DNA of 64,000 bases from Primulina eburnea (Eukaryota > Streptophyta > Magnoliopsida > Lamiales > Gesneriaceae), in assembly GCF_022965805.1 (NCBI RefSeq), contig NW_027331260.1, forward strand, positions 778,382 to 842,381, written 5' to 3'. Position numbers and translations under genes: made by a program. Positions within the stretch are counted from its first letter, which is position 1, and every line of letters begins with the position of its first letter. The notes beneath the pieces are model-generated. The model saw only the letters and a list, made by a program, of their open reading frames with translations. It was not told where the DNA came from and made no database searches. This document shows, piece by piece, positions 1 through 10,733 of the stretch.

Positions 1-321
1 ATTCCACTTTGAAGATTTCCCACGTAATCACTGTACCACGCTGTTCTAGGGCTTCTTTGGTTGCGATCCACCAACTCTTTGCGACTTCCGTCATTGGTGC
101 CCATTCAATTTAACTCTCCGTTCATCTGGGTAATCGAGTTAATCAAATAGCATCTCGATATCATCAAGCCAAGTCTCACAATCACTCGTCGTCTCAATAC
201 CCCTCAGAATCGGCGGTTGAAATGACTGAAACCTCATCAGCTGTGTTTCCATCAGAGTTTCTGACACATCCATCTGATCAGTCACCCTACTTTCTCGTTC
301 TGGAATTCTTCGAGGAGGGAT
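1..321 (-). pseudogene. gag N-terminal fragment of element E, broken
   Basis: Gag forms the virus-like particle of a retrotransposon. Minus-strand translation matches the gag starts of elements A (20766) and G (56388): PPRRIPE, the METxMxxFQSFxPP block, and a WWIATKEALEQRG segment. The start codon of the siblings (ATG) reads ATC at 321-319. There is an in-frame TAA at 141-139, and a one-base deletion near 95-75 shifts the frame before the WWIATK block. Gag continues beyond the left edge. It cannot give a full product. Confidence 0.8.
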
Positions 322-633
322 ATCTGATGATCACAAGAGTCAGCAATCACATGAGACAAATCCGTCTCAGTCCCTTTCTGATCAGCTTACCTCTGATCAA
401 AATCGGTTCTGATCCATTCTCAAATAATACACATTACCAAATCAACTCAGATATTGAGGTAACATGTATCTTCAGAAACAGTAAACACATACTGTAATAT
501 TATCATATATAATGTGATTCAACATTATCATAATAATCACATGCTAGCAATCACATGCAAGGAAAGAAAACTCATTCTACCCCGCTCACTAGCTTCTATC
601 TCAGTCTCAAGAACCTACAGTTCTAGACCTATG

Positions 634-645
634 GCTCTGATACCA
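634..645 (-). promoter_or_regulatory. Primer binding site of element E (initiator tRNA-Met)
   Basis: Minus strand reads TGGTATCAGAGC, the usual complement of the initiator tRNA-Met 3' end, five bases inside the LTR end. The stretch 322-633 is untranslated leader shared with element A (20510-20765). Confidence 0.9.
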
Positions 646-2429
646 CCTGCTGTGGGGACCCGGACGCTAATTCAAATCTTAATCATTATTAAGGTCAAAT
701 ATAAAAATTAGAAAAGTGGGACTCATTTTTTTTTAAATATAAATGCGGAAACGTGATAGTAATATATTTGATATACATGTCAATAAAAAGTAAAAATCAT
801 GTACTACATGTCTCTATCTCAACTAGGTTCAACATCTATACATCAAGTGTTGAATCCTATTCTGCTTCTAGGCCCGGATCTCCGCGCTAACTATAATCTC
901 TCATCCTCTTCCTGATCCTGATCCTGTCCCACCTGTTGTCAAGCACACATACAAACAAGACAACAGCCGGATGACTCCGGTGAGAATTACATTCCCAGTA
1001 TAAATCATGTATACATGCATTTCATATAAACCAATATAACAACATGAAACAAATATTCATAGCATGTATCAAAATCAGAAACATGAATCAATACAAACTC
1101 TGAATCACACTCCGTGATTCTTAGACTCTGACTCGACTCATCCTAATCTAGGGATCCCGATCAGAATAAGAACCTACACTCCCGATCGGGGTGGTGGTAC
1201 GTTCTTATTCACGGACTTTGGCCTTTTCCAGATCAGATATCAGTAATAGAAGAAACTCCAATTCTATCCACATCGATATGACCAAAAATCTGGTGTCTTG
1301 ACCTATCCGTCACAGATTTGTCATTTTCGCCAAATCACCATCTTGTGACAATGTGCTATTTGCAATGTGCCCGTGACGATTCCATCATTATCAGACACCC
1401 CTGTCATGAGATCAATCGTCTATGCCTAGGTGTATCCACATATGACTCAATACATAAATCAATATATCAAAGATATCAATTTAATTCAATGGCAAATATC
1501 AATGCAATAAAGTAAAGTATGTGATTTTGGGAAACTCAAGTCAATCGGACTCGAGTTGCGCAATCCCGCATCAATATCAATTTATACCTTTCTCTTCTCG
1601 GTCTAACGAAGTCGAAGTCTCGAAGTCAAATCTGTCCATATCCAATCTGACATGACAATTTCGAATAGACACAATATCAGTATACAACTCATTCAAGACA
1701 TGTTCTGATCAATACTCAATTCAAGACATAATCTGATCAATGTCAACGATATAAAGATACAATCTCAATCAATACTGAATCTGATCAATACCAATCTACT
1801 GATGTTTCGACGACGAAACAATATAATCTCAATAACCCCGTCAATCTCAACATCACAGATATAATATCACAACTCATAATCGATATTACTACAAATCATA
1901 ATCTTCAATAATAACGGATTATAATCTCAAATCTGCGCAATACCGGCAATACAATATCAGTATATACGAATCAACAACTCATCTGATCCAAGTCTGAATA
2001 ATATCAATATAACCAGCGACACAGTATAAATCAAATATCAAATCCAACATCTCATAATCAATAACAACACAATTCTGATATCAAATCGGTCTAATCACAA
2101 TCAAATCAACTCTGAAAATTCATAACAATTATATTAACAGTTCGTTCTTTGATCTGACTTCAATTATATACTAATCAATATACCCAGAACACAATATATC
2201 AGTCAAATCATAATTTCCCCAATATCATAATTTCAAATCATATCAGAAAGTAATGAAACTTACGTCCAGTTATAGCCGGTGTCGATAGAAGCACTGTACT
2301 GAAGTCGGATCGAAAATCTGACGGACGGATCTTTCACAAACTTCAAATTTCTAAAAGAAAAGGCGTAAGGATTTTCCACTTTCTTCCTCGGTTCTTTTCT
2401 CGATTCTTTGTTTCTGAATTCTGAGATGT

Positions 2430-2432
<3 letters not shown>

Positions 2433-2488
<56 letters not shown>
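2433..2488. repeat. (AT)28 microsatellite in LTR of E
   Basis: Uninterrupted AT dinucleotide run of 56 bp, lying between the palindrome array and the presumed transcribed part of the LTR. The same position is occupied by AT runs in both LTRs of G. Confidence 0.97.
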
Positions 2489-2490
<2 letters not shown>

Positions 2491-2514
2491 GCGACATATG
2501 GGCGACAATACTCA

Positions 2515-2730
2515 GCGCATATGCGCGGACCTTATGTCTCGGCGCGTAGCATCACGGTAACTCGCGCATATGCGCGCCTCTACTCGGCACATATGTGCGA
2601 GGCACTTTTTCCATTCTTCACAAGTTTCTGCCACCCTCGCGCACATGCGCGGAACCATGTCGCGCATATGCGCGAGGTCTTCTGTCTGTCTCGCGCATAT
2701 GCGCCTGGTGGGGTCGCGTATATGCGCGAG
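2515..2730. repeat. Array of about 7 CGCGCATATGCGCG palindromes in LTR of E
   Basis: Perfect or near copies of the 14-bp self-complementary motif CGCGCATATGCGCG, often followed by AG or flanked by TCG...CGA, spaced about 25-40 bp. Weaker copies include CACATATGTG and CGTATATGCGCG. GC content is far above the surroundings. The same array is in the LTRs of A and G. Confidence 0.9.
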
Positions 2731-2856
2731 GGCTCTTCCTCGCACATAATTCAAGTCATCTTCTCGCCTATCTCGAACAAATCCGTTCTGTCTATAAGCA
2801 CATCAATTATCACCAAATCATTTCAGATCCTGGTAATCAAATTCTCGGGCCTTACA

Positions 2857-3617
2857 GTCAATGAATCGATACTATGTGTCATGTCGTAGTTGCGTCGATG
2901 GTGTAATCTATGAAACCCCTTTCATAATTACCACCATACTTTGATCAGATATTTAAAACTACATACACATGAGATCACATAGGATATCCATACCCAAAGG
3001 TAAGTGGTGAATCCCCGACTACAATGCATCAACTCCTATATGTTTCGAAAAAACACCCAACCTTGCCACCTGATGACCCCATGAGAGTCGGTAAACAAGT
3101 CAAAGTTTAATGCTAGCACATAGGGTCTCAATGTTGTCCCGGGTCATAAGGACTAATGGTGTACAACCATAAACTAGGACGTTTCCACTCGATAAGTGAG
3201 AACCACTTGGAAAGTCTTTTATGGAGGGTTGTTCAGTGCACTCTACCAGGACCACATATCTGCATGCTCGGAAATCACAATGTCCCCTACCAATGAAACA
3301 TGGTACTCACATCGCAGATACTAGTCTCGAACTCGAGCGGCCTATATCCTTCTTAGCGGCGGCTGAATCGATTAGGAACTATTTAAAATATACAATATTC
3401 CAAATATGAGTTTCATGATACTCATCATATGAGCATCTCATATTCTTTCTACTATTTGTATATTTAAGGACTTTACCTATGCAACTAGCATGGGTATACA
3501 GATAAAGATGTGCCAAAATAATAATTTTAAATATTATTAAAATAAAGATTGTTTATACATAGAGTTTAATTGTGAACACTCGGCGAACACTTGGCTCGAC
3601 GTACACCTACTCTAACA
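2857..3617 (-). repeat. 3' LTR of element D, partial
   Basis: Homologous to 9975-10733 almost base for base. The rest of this LTR lies left of element E, outside the window. A polypurine tract (AAGTGGGAGAT on the minus strand, 3618-3628) abuts it. Confidence 0.92.
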
Positions 3618-3629
3618 ATCTCCCACTTG

Positions 3630-5050
3630 CACTAGAGCCAGCTGCCCATATGCTTCAAACCCATCGATTCGCGATGCTTCTCGAATAATGGTCCAGGTAA
3701 AGGCTTAGTTAGTGGATCAGCAACATTATCTGCGGAGCCGACTTTTTCAATCGAGACATCTCCTCTTTCCACAATCTCTCGGAGGATGTGATACTTTCTC
3801 AATACATGTTTGGACTTCTGATGAGACCTTGGCTCCTTTGCTTGAGCTATAGCTCCCGAGTTATCACACAACACCGGGACAGGAGCAACTCTATTAAGAA
3901 TGACGTCCAACTCTTGGACGAAATTCCTTATCCAAACAGCCTCCTTTGCTGCATCTGATGCAACAATATATTCGGCCTCAGTGGTGGAATCCGCAGTAGT
4001 GTCTTGTTTGAAAATCTTCCAAGAGACAGCAACACCATTGAGCATGAAAACGAACCAGAGGATGACTTCTAGTCATCGATATCTCTTTGGAAGCTAGAGT
4101 CGGTATAGCCTTCCAATTTCAGTTCTCCACCCCCATAGACCAAGAACAATTTATTGGTCCTTCTCAAATACTTGAGGATGTCTTTCACAGCTTTCCAATG
4201 TGGAAGACCAGGGTTCGATTGACATCTATTCAATACACTTAGTGCGAAAACCATGTCAGGACGTGTAGATATCATCCCATACATGATGCTACCAATTGCA
4301 TATACATACGGAATGTGTGCCATCGCCGCTATCTCTACATCAGTCTTGGGAGACATAGACTTGGATAGGGACACACCATGACACATTGGTAGATGTCTTC
4401 TCTTAGATTCATCCATCGAGAACCGCTTCACGATGGTATCAATGTATGTGGACTGGGTGAGACCAAGCAATCTTTTCGATCTATCTCTATAGATATGTAT
4501 TCCCAATACAAAAGATTCTCCACCCAAGTCCTGCATCGAGAACTTACTCTCTAACCATATTTTAGTTGATTGCAGCATTCCTACATCATTCCCAATGAGT
4601 AGAATGTCATCAACATACAACACCAGGAATGACACAGAACTACCACTGACCTTCTTATACACACAGGGTTCTTCAGGATTCTTAGTAAAACCAAACTCTT
4701 TGATTGTACGTCGAATCTAAGGTTCCAACTCCTAAATGTCTGCTTTAGACCATAAATAGATCTCTGAAGTTTGCATACCATATGCTCACTTCTGATAGAT
4801 GTAAACCCTTCAGGTTGAGACATGTAAATATCTTCCTTAATATCCCCATTAAAAAAGGCCGTCTTGACATCCATCTGCCATATCTCATAGTCATACCATG
4901 CAGCTATGGCTAGTAATATCCTTATAGACTTGAACACTGCAACTGGAGAAAAGATTTCTTCAAAGTCAACTCCTTGTCTTTGAGTATATCCTTTTGCTAC
5001 CAACCGTTCCTTGAAGGTCAATACCTTCCCATCCGCCCCAAGTTTCATCT
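3630..5050 (-). pseudogene. Copia D reverse transcriptase and RNase H, frameshifted
   Basis: These two domains copy the element RNA into DNA and degrade the RNA strand. On the minus strand from 5048: the RT finger motif LVAKGYTQRQGVDFEEIFSP, then QMDVKTAFFNG and SIYGLKQ. After a frameshift near 4660-4690 comes the catalytic LYVDDILLIGN box, then the thumb and connection (VVF-like ALSVLNRCQ, LKYLRRT). RNase H follows from 4045 in another frame: TTADSTTEAEYIVASDAAKEA, CDNSGAIAQAKEP, then ADPLTKPLP and the stop near 3632. There are at least two frame breaks. Catalytic Asp residues of RT (DD) and the RNase H E and D positions are still readable. Confidence 0.88.
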
Positions 5051-6470
5051 TGTAAATCCATTAACACCCTATGGGAACAATTTTCTCAGGTGGATCCACG
5101 AGATTCCACACTTGGTTCGAATGCATGGAATTCATCTCAGATTCAATTGCTTGAAGCCACTTGGATGAATCGGCATCAGATAACGCTTCCTTGAAGGTCC
5201 TTGGATCACATCCATGGTTAGGCTCATCATGGCCCTCTTCAAGAAGCAGACCATACCTCATAGGTGGTCTCGATACTCTCTCGGATCTTCTAGGAGCTTG
5301 TATCTCCTTTCTTGGCTCTTCGGGTGTGGGTTCTATAATTGTGGGCGTCTCTCGAACCTCTTCGAGTTCTATCATCTTCCATTTTCTATCCAATAGAAAT
5401 TTCTTTTCCGAAAAGGTTGCATTCCTAGAAACAAACACCTTTGTTTCTTGGGGATGATAGAAATAGTATCCAACTGAATTCCTTGGATAACCCACAAAGT
5501 AACATAAAATGGATCGAATATCCAATTTATCTCCCACTACCTGCTTCACATAAGCAGGGCACCCCCATATTCTAAGATAAGAATATTTGGGTGGCTTACC
5601 AATCCAAATCTCATATGGTGTCTTGTCAACTGCCTTTGAATGGACATTGTTCGAGAACAGTGCCGCTGTCTCAAGCGCATATCCCCAAAAGGATGGCGGC
5701 AACTCCGTGAACCCCATCATAGACCGAACCATGTCCATCATATTCCGGTTACGACGCTACGAAACATCATTTAACTGCGGTGTAGCGGGCGGAGTCCACT
5801 GCGAGAGAATCCCATCCTCCCTAAGATACTCTTGGAACTCGGCACTCAAGTACTCACCACCTCGATCCGATCGAAGTGTCTTGATGCTTCGTCCCAACTG
5901 TTTCTCTACTTCACTTCTGAATTTTTTTTGAACTTTTCCAAGGCTTCAGACTTGTATTTCATCAAATTCACATACCCATACCTCGAAAAGTCATTGATAA
6001 AGGTGATGAAGTAGGCATGTTCATGCTTAGTGGTGACGCTAAGTGGACTGCATACATCGGTATGGATCAAATCCAACAACCCTTTGGCTCGCTCCACATG
6101 GCCCTTAAAAGAATTTTGGTCATCTTTCTTTTCAGACAGGATTCACAAGTCGTGAGAGCATTAATATCAGACATATCAAACATGCCCACTCCCACTAGCT
6201 TGTTCATCCTTTTAAGGGAAATATGTCCTAATCGAGCATGCCATAATTCTGCCGAATTTAGAGTATATTTTTTTTCTCTTGTTTGTTGTTGTTATAGCTT
6301 GGACATTATTTAGTGGAATATCTTTCAATTTTAAGTTATAGAGATCGTTTTCAAGTTCTCCAGTACCAATTAAACATTCATTCTTTTAAATGTTGCAAAA
6401 ACCTTCGCTAAATAAACAAGAATATCCATCTTTATCTAGCATAGAAATGGAAACAATGTTTTTCACCAAA
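5051..6470 (-). pseudogene. Copia D integrase, broken
   Basis: Integrase inserts the cDNA into the host chromosome. Minus-strand pieces in order: the zinc-finger segment WHARLGHIS ... CESCLKRKM (HHCC type, about 6260-6130), the first catalytic Asp in LIHTDVCSPL (about 6060), and a frame-disrupted middle (5750-5905). Then comes the C-terminal part with FWGYALETAA, TPYEIWIGKPP and WGCPAYVK (5741 down to about 5460), and the variable linker to RT with RRSERVSRPP. Several frame changes occur between 5906 and 5741 and a stop lies at the RT junction near 5058. Confidence 0.85.
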
Positions 6471-7160
6471 TCTGGTACAAACAAAACATCTCTTAAAATT
6501 AACTTAAAATCATGTTCAACAGCAAGTAAACATCTCCTTTGGCCTTGACAGCAACTCTTGCTCCATTTCCCATCCTCAAGAAGGTCTCACCTTCTCTAAG
6601 ACTTTTACTTCTTCTTATCACCTATAACTCATTACAGAGATGTGAGTCATAACCGGTATCCAATACCCGAGAAGTAGAGTTAATTGAAATGTTTACTTTG
6701 ATATAGAACATACCGTTTCCAGAACTCTTCTGGGCAAGATATTCCCTGCAGTTACGCCTCCAATGTCCAGGCTTCTTGCAGTGATGACATATGTCATCAG
6801 TCTTGTCAGCCGTTACTGGTATGGCTACCACAGCGGGACTCGGAGATTGCCTCTTCAAGGGTACGTTCTTCTTGGGATGTTGGAAAGAACGCTTCTTTCC
6901 CTTCCCATGTGGACCAATCTTCGTACCAGATGAAGAATCCACATAAAGAACCGACTTCTCATCATTCATAGAAGTCTACATATAACACTTGGCTTTCAAG
7001 TTATGGTCACACCATTCCTTGTAAGTCTGCAATTCCTCAGGAGTGCAGTGAGTCGGAGCCTCAACATGGGCCGACTCAGTAAGTGTATACGCTATCCTTT
7101 CCGAATTCAAGACGATTTTCAGATTCTTAGCCAATTGAGGTAATTAGGTCTGGTTAATAC
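6471..7160 (-). pseudogene. Copia D gag remnant, zinc knuckle and protease
   Basis: Gag packages the RNA and the aspartic protease cuts the polyprotein. Minus strand: a gag N-terminal piece (7160-6975) reading NLKIVLNSERIAYTLTE and CTPEELQTYKEW, ending at a stop. It is followed directly by the gag C-terminus with the zinc knuckle CHHCKKPGHWRRNC (about 6790-6750). Next is the protease motif RVLDTGYDSHLCNEL (about 6665-6625), where DTG is the catalytic triplet. Most of central gag is missing between these pieces, so an internal deletion is likely. Downstream, LVKNIVSISMLDKDGY (about 6480-6430) is typical of the copia protease-to-integrase stretch. Confidence 0.82.
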
Positions 7161-8486
7161 GTGTTTGTCGAGTATTATAGATAGCAGATTGCGAATCGAA
7201 TACATTGTCAAAAAGTATTGAAAGTAAACAAATAAATGTTAATGACTATTTTAAAATATTTAGTAAGATATAAAGTATGGAATTTTACTTTATAAATGTT
7301 TAATCCCACTGTTTTGACATCTTTCACTACCCTCTAGTGAAAACGGAAAACCCTTTTCCTCAGTAGGTACGCAAGGTCCAATTAGCGAATTATGATCCCG
7401 AATAATATCATCCAATCACAATTCCTAAAAGGTAGTTTGCAATTGCATCACCATGCAACCCTCTACGTAAACTTTTGTCTCACGTTTGATTAGGACCCAA
7501 TAATATGACGTCGTTCATCTTTACGTGTCGAGCCTTACCCATCGATGTTGAACCTTAATGGACGGTCGCCATGAGTTCCCTCAATAATATGAGCCAAAAT
7601 CATGGGAGTTCCACGTAGTTCACATCACCATGTCAATGGATATCAGAGCTTTCCGGCACCCAGGGCCTCCCAAATAATATGAGCCGAGCCCCGAGCATGG
7701 GTAGCGTTCATCACTAATGCCCCGTGTGAGCTAAACATGGGCCTAGGTCCAATCCTAGAGAAATGCATGGGATGCAAATGCAACTATTACATTAGCCTCC
7801 AATATTTACATGTCTTCGATCTTCATAATCATCAAGGCCACCATCTTCCAACCTTGATCTTCCACTATACTAATATTTACAAATAAATATCCATGACAAA
7901 TAGGGATACATATCATGGGGTGGGAACGGGCCATAAACCAAGCCACTTTAAATTTGATAGTTATTACAATCATTCAACAAAAAATATCCTAGCATACACC
8001 TAGCAAATTGGGCTTGGGCTTTTGATCATCCTTCATGGATAATATCACATATCATACACAATCAATTAATAATCAAAATAATTAATTGATCAAATATTAT
8101 ATATCTTGATCCAATCACTAACCGCCACGATTATAAAATAAATTAACAAAGTATACAAACTCCTTTGCCTACTTTCTAATTAATTTATTTATAACCGAAT
8201 TTCTTGTAAATCACAATTTACTATAAATAATTAAAGTCCAACTTAAATTATTTATTTCATGAGAAAATATTTGCAACTTTTGTAAATTTAAACTTAAGGG
8301 CCCAAAAAATCATTTTTCACCAAAAACATTTTGGCCCATTTAAATTTCACAAATATGTTAGCCATCTAATGGCCGAACAACATCAAGGACCATGACACTT
8401 TGATAATCCAAAACACTTTTGAAAACCCTAGTCGTCATCACCGTCGCCGGACTCCGGCCAACTTTAAAAAAAAATTATTTAAAAAA

Positions 8487-8518
8487 CAAGGGGCTGTTCG
8501 GGGCCGAACAGCCCCTTG
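8487..8518. repeat. Perfect 15-bp-stem hairpin in leader of copia D
   Basis: Arms CAAGGGGCTGTTCGG (8487-8501) and CCGAACAGCCCCTTG (8504-8518) are exact reverse complements around a 2-base loop. GC-rich palindromes near the primer site act as dimer-linkage or packaging signals in many retroelements. That role here is inference. Confidence 0.85.
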
Positions 8519-8679
8519 GGCTGCCATTGCTGTCCGTTTCGGGCAGCCCCTCGGGCATCCCAAGCTGCCCAAAACCCGCCCCAATCCGGCCTTGAATTCG
8601 TTGCAACAAATCATCTCATGCGGTTAGAAATCGACCTCAATATAATATCTTGTATAAGCTACACAAAATAGTATCCTTA

Positions 8680-8692
8680 GCTCATAATACCA
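8680..8692 (-). promoter_or_regulatory. Degenerate primer binding site of copia D
   Basis: Minus strand reads TGGTATTATGAGC two bases inside the LTR, resembling TGGTATCAGAGC (initiator Met) with changes in the middle. Confidence 0.65.
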
Positions 8693-8694
8693 CT

Positions 8695-10733
8695 TGAAAG
8701 ACGATCGGTTTTAGGTGTTCTAAAGTGCAACGGAAGTTCAAAATTTATTTTCTAGCAAGAAAATCGAACACCTCATGTACTAGGATGTGTAGCAAATACA
8801 AAAACACAATATGTCATACATAGGGTGTTTAGAAAATATACCTATTAATATTAAAAGATTGATGTTGGCTCCAACTTAGTTGATATACAACTAAGTTCTT
8901 GATGGCAAGATAATCTTCAAGCTCTCCTTGCTCCAAAATTAGGTCCACCACCAACTAGATAGAACCCCTCTTATTTTGCACTAGAAAAATAAAAGGATTT
9001 TTCAAAGAGAAGTGTTTTCTTTCCTCAACAATTGAAGAAGAAAAATGGGAGAATTTTTGAGTAAAATTTTGTCCATGCTATGTGTAGGAGAGAGGAGGAG
9101 AGTTTTTCTTGGTTGTGCAAAAATTTGAAGCAAAAAGGTGCATGTGCATGCCATGCAATTAACTCAAAAGTTATCTTCAACCCTTCACCTTCGAAGCATG
9201 CATTTTACTTGGGCTTGTAAGAATTACAAGGCCCATGGACTTTTATTTAAAAGTATCAAACACATTTGAGACCATTTAACCTTTACTTGATTTTACTCAA
9301 GCCCACTAGTTTAATAATTATTTCTAATTGGGCTCTACAAGGTCCAATGTTGTTTAATTAATCCAACACTTGAGTTAACATAATTGTTTGGACTCTACTA
9401 GGTCCACTAGTGTTTAATTAACTCAACACTTGAATTAATTTAATTTAGTCCATAATAATGTATATGAAATCACAATTTTCAAATACATTACTCGTTTGAC
9501 CAACTTTTAATTTAGGAACACTTCCTCAAATTAAAAGTTACATTATCCTTATAGAAGTCATACTTCTATTTTGCTTACGCTTATAAACTCCTTTATAAGC
9601 CTTTCAACACATTTAACTATTTTACTTCTCAACGGGATCTAGAAAGTTAGTACTTGTGTGGCCCTCAATGGTTAATTGATACAACTAGCCGTGGGTTCAC
9701 ATCTCCATATGATTCGGACTAAACATGTCCTTATACGAGCATACCCCAATTGCTCCATTCTTATTTATCAACTCCTTGATAATATGAACGTCAGAACTCA
9801 AGTCTGATATTACCCAACCAATCATGTTAAACGCCTAGCAGCATCGCTTACATGATTCCCCAGATATCAAATGATAGTGCCTGCAAGAACCATTCAATTA
9901 TGGTTAGCGTACAGTACAGTCCCTTCAAATCATATATCCCGATCGATTCGACAACCATTGGTATATCGAGAGTTGTCAATGAATCGATACTATGTGTCAT
10001 GTCGTAGTTGCATCGATGGTGTAATCTATGGAACCCCTTTCATAATTACCATCATACTCTGATCAGAGATTTCAACTACATACACATGAGATCACATAGG
10101 ATATCCGTACCCGAAGGTAAGTGGTGAATCCCCGACTACAATGCATCGACTCCTATATGTTTCGACAAAACACCCAACCTTGCCACCTGATGACCCCACG
10201 AGAGTCGGTAAACAAGTCAAAGTTTAATGCTAGCACAAAGAGTCTCAATGTTGTCCCGGGTCATAAGGACTAATGGTGTACAACCATAAACTAGGACGTT
10301 TCCACTCGATAAGTGAGAACCACTTGGAAAGTACTTTATAGAGGGTTGTTCAGTGCACTCTACCAGGACCACATATCTGCATGCTCGGAAATCACAGTGT
10401 CCCTTACCAATGAAACATGGTACTCACATCGCAGATACTAGTCTCGAACTCGAGCGGTCTATATCATTCTTAGCGGCGGCTGAATCGACTAGGAACTATT
10501 TAGAATATACAGTATTCCAAATATGAGTTTCATGATAATAATCATATGAGCATCTCATATTCTTTCTGCTATTTGTATATTCAAGGACTTTATCTATCAA
10601 CTAGCATGTGTATGCAGATAAAGATGTGCCAAAATATTACTTTCAAATATTATTAAAATAAAGATTGTTTATACATAGAGTTTCATTGTGATCACTCGGC
10701 CAACACTTGGCTCGACGTGCACCTACTCTAACA
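8695..10733 (-). repeat. 5' LTR of copia D (2,039 bp)
   Basis: On the minus strand it starts TGTTAGAGTAGGTG (10733) and ends CGTCTTTCA (8695), next to the primer site. Its outer 760 bp match 2857-3617. It abuts GAGGA at 10734, the first bases of interrupted element F. The other side of the target duplication is off-window. Confidence 0.88.

Larger units (their letters stand above)
1..2856 (-). mobile_element. Element E: Ty3/gypsy (Tekay-like) retrotransposon, 5' LTR and gag start only
   Basis: Read on the minus strand, the order is 5' LTR (2856 to 651), initiator-Met primer site, leader, then the start of gag running off the left edge. The LTR begins TGTAAGGCCCGAGAATTT, like elements A and G, and ends in CA just before the primer site. 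The right boundary at 2856/2857 is sharp: from 2857 on, the sequence matches the LTR of copia element D (9975 onward). E is therefore inserted in D's LTR. The left end and one copy of the target duplication are outside the window. Confidence 0.85.
651..2856 (-). repeat. 5' LTR of element E (2,206 bp)
   Basis: TG...CA ends, with the primer site abutting the inner end. Internal order on the minus strand: start, GC-rich palindrome array (2730-2515), long (AT)n tract (2488-2433), then an AT-rich transcribed part ending GCGTCCGGGTCCCCACA. The same order is seen in the LTRs of G. The LTR of A has the array but has lost the AT tract and the segment after it. No partner LTR is in the window. Confidence 0.85.
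7161..8694 (-). other. Leader of copia D (no gene seen)
   Basis: About 1.5 kb between the primer site and gag. It is AT-rich with no conserved open frame. It probably represents untranslated leader, and part may be gag sequence lost by deletion. A strong hairpin lies near the primer site. The 62-75 aa open frames here show no recognised domain. Confidence 0.6.
2857..10733 (-). mobile_element. Element D: Ty1/copia retrotransposon with truncated 3' LTR
   Basis: Minus-strand order: 5' LTR (10733 to 8695), primer site, long leader, gag, protease, integrase, reverse transcriptase, RNase H, polypurine tract, 3' LTR (3617 to 2857, cut by element E). Integrase precedes reverse transcriptase, which defines Ty1/copia. 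The LTR starts TGTTAGAGTAGGTG at both 3617 and 10733. The two LTR copies over the shared 760 bp differ at only a few sites. It lies inside the LTR of element F. Open frames are broken, so it is dead. Confidence 0.9.

Noticed and set aside
2260..2508. Frame with a long Tyr-Ile repeat (also 51297 and 61002)
   Set aside because: Translation of the AT microsatellite.
2512..2889. Overlapping open frames on both strands rich in (R/H)AYAR and AHMR, also at 18938-19320 and 50972-51421, 61002-61439
   Set aside because: They are translations of the palindromic motif arrays in all frames, not proteins.
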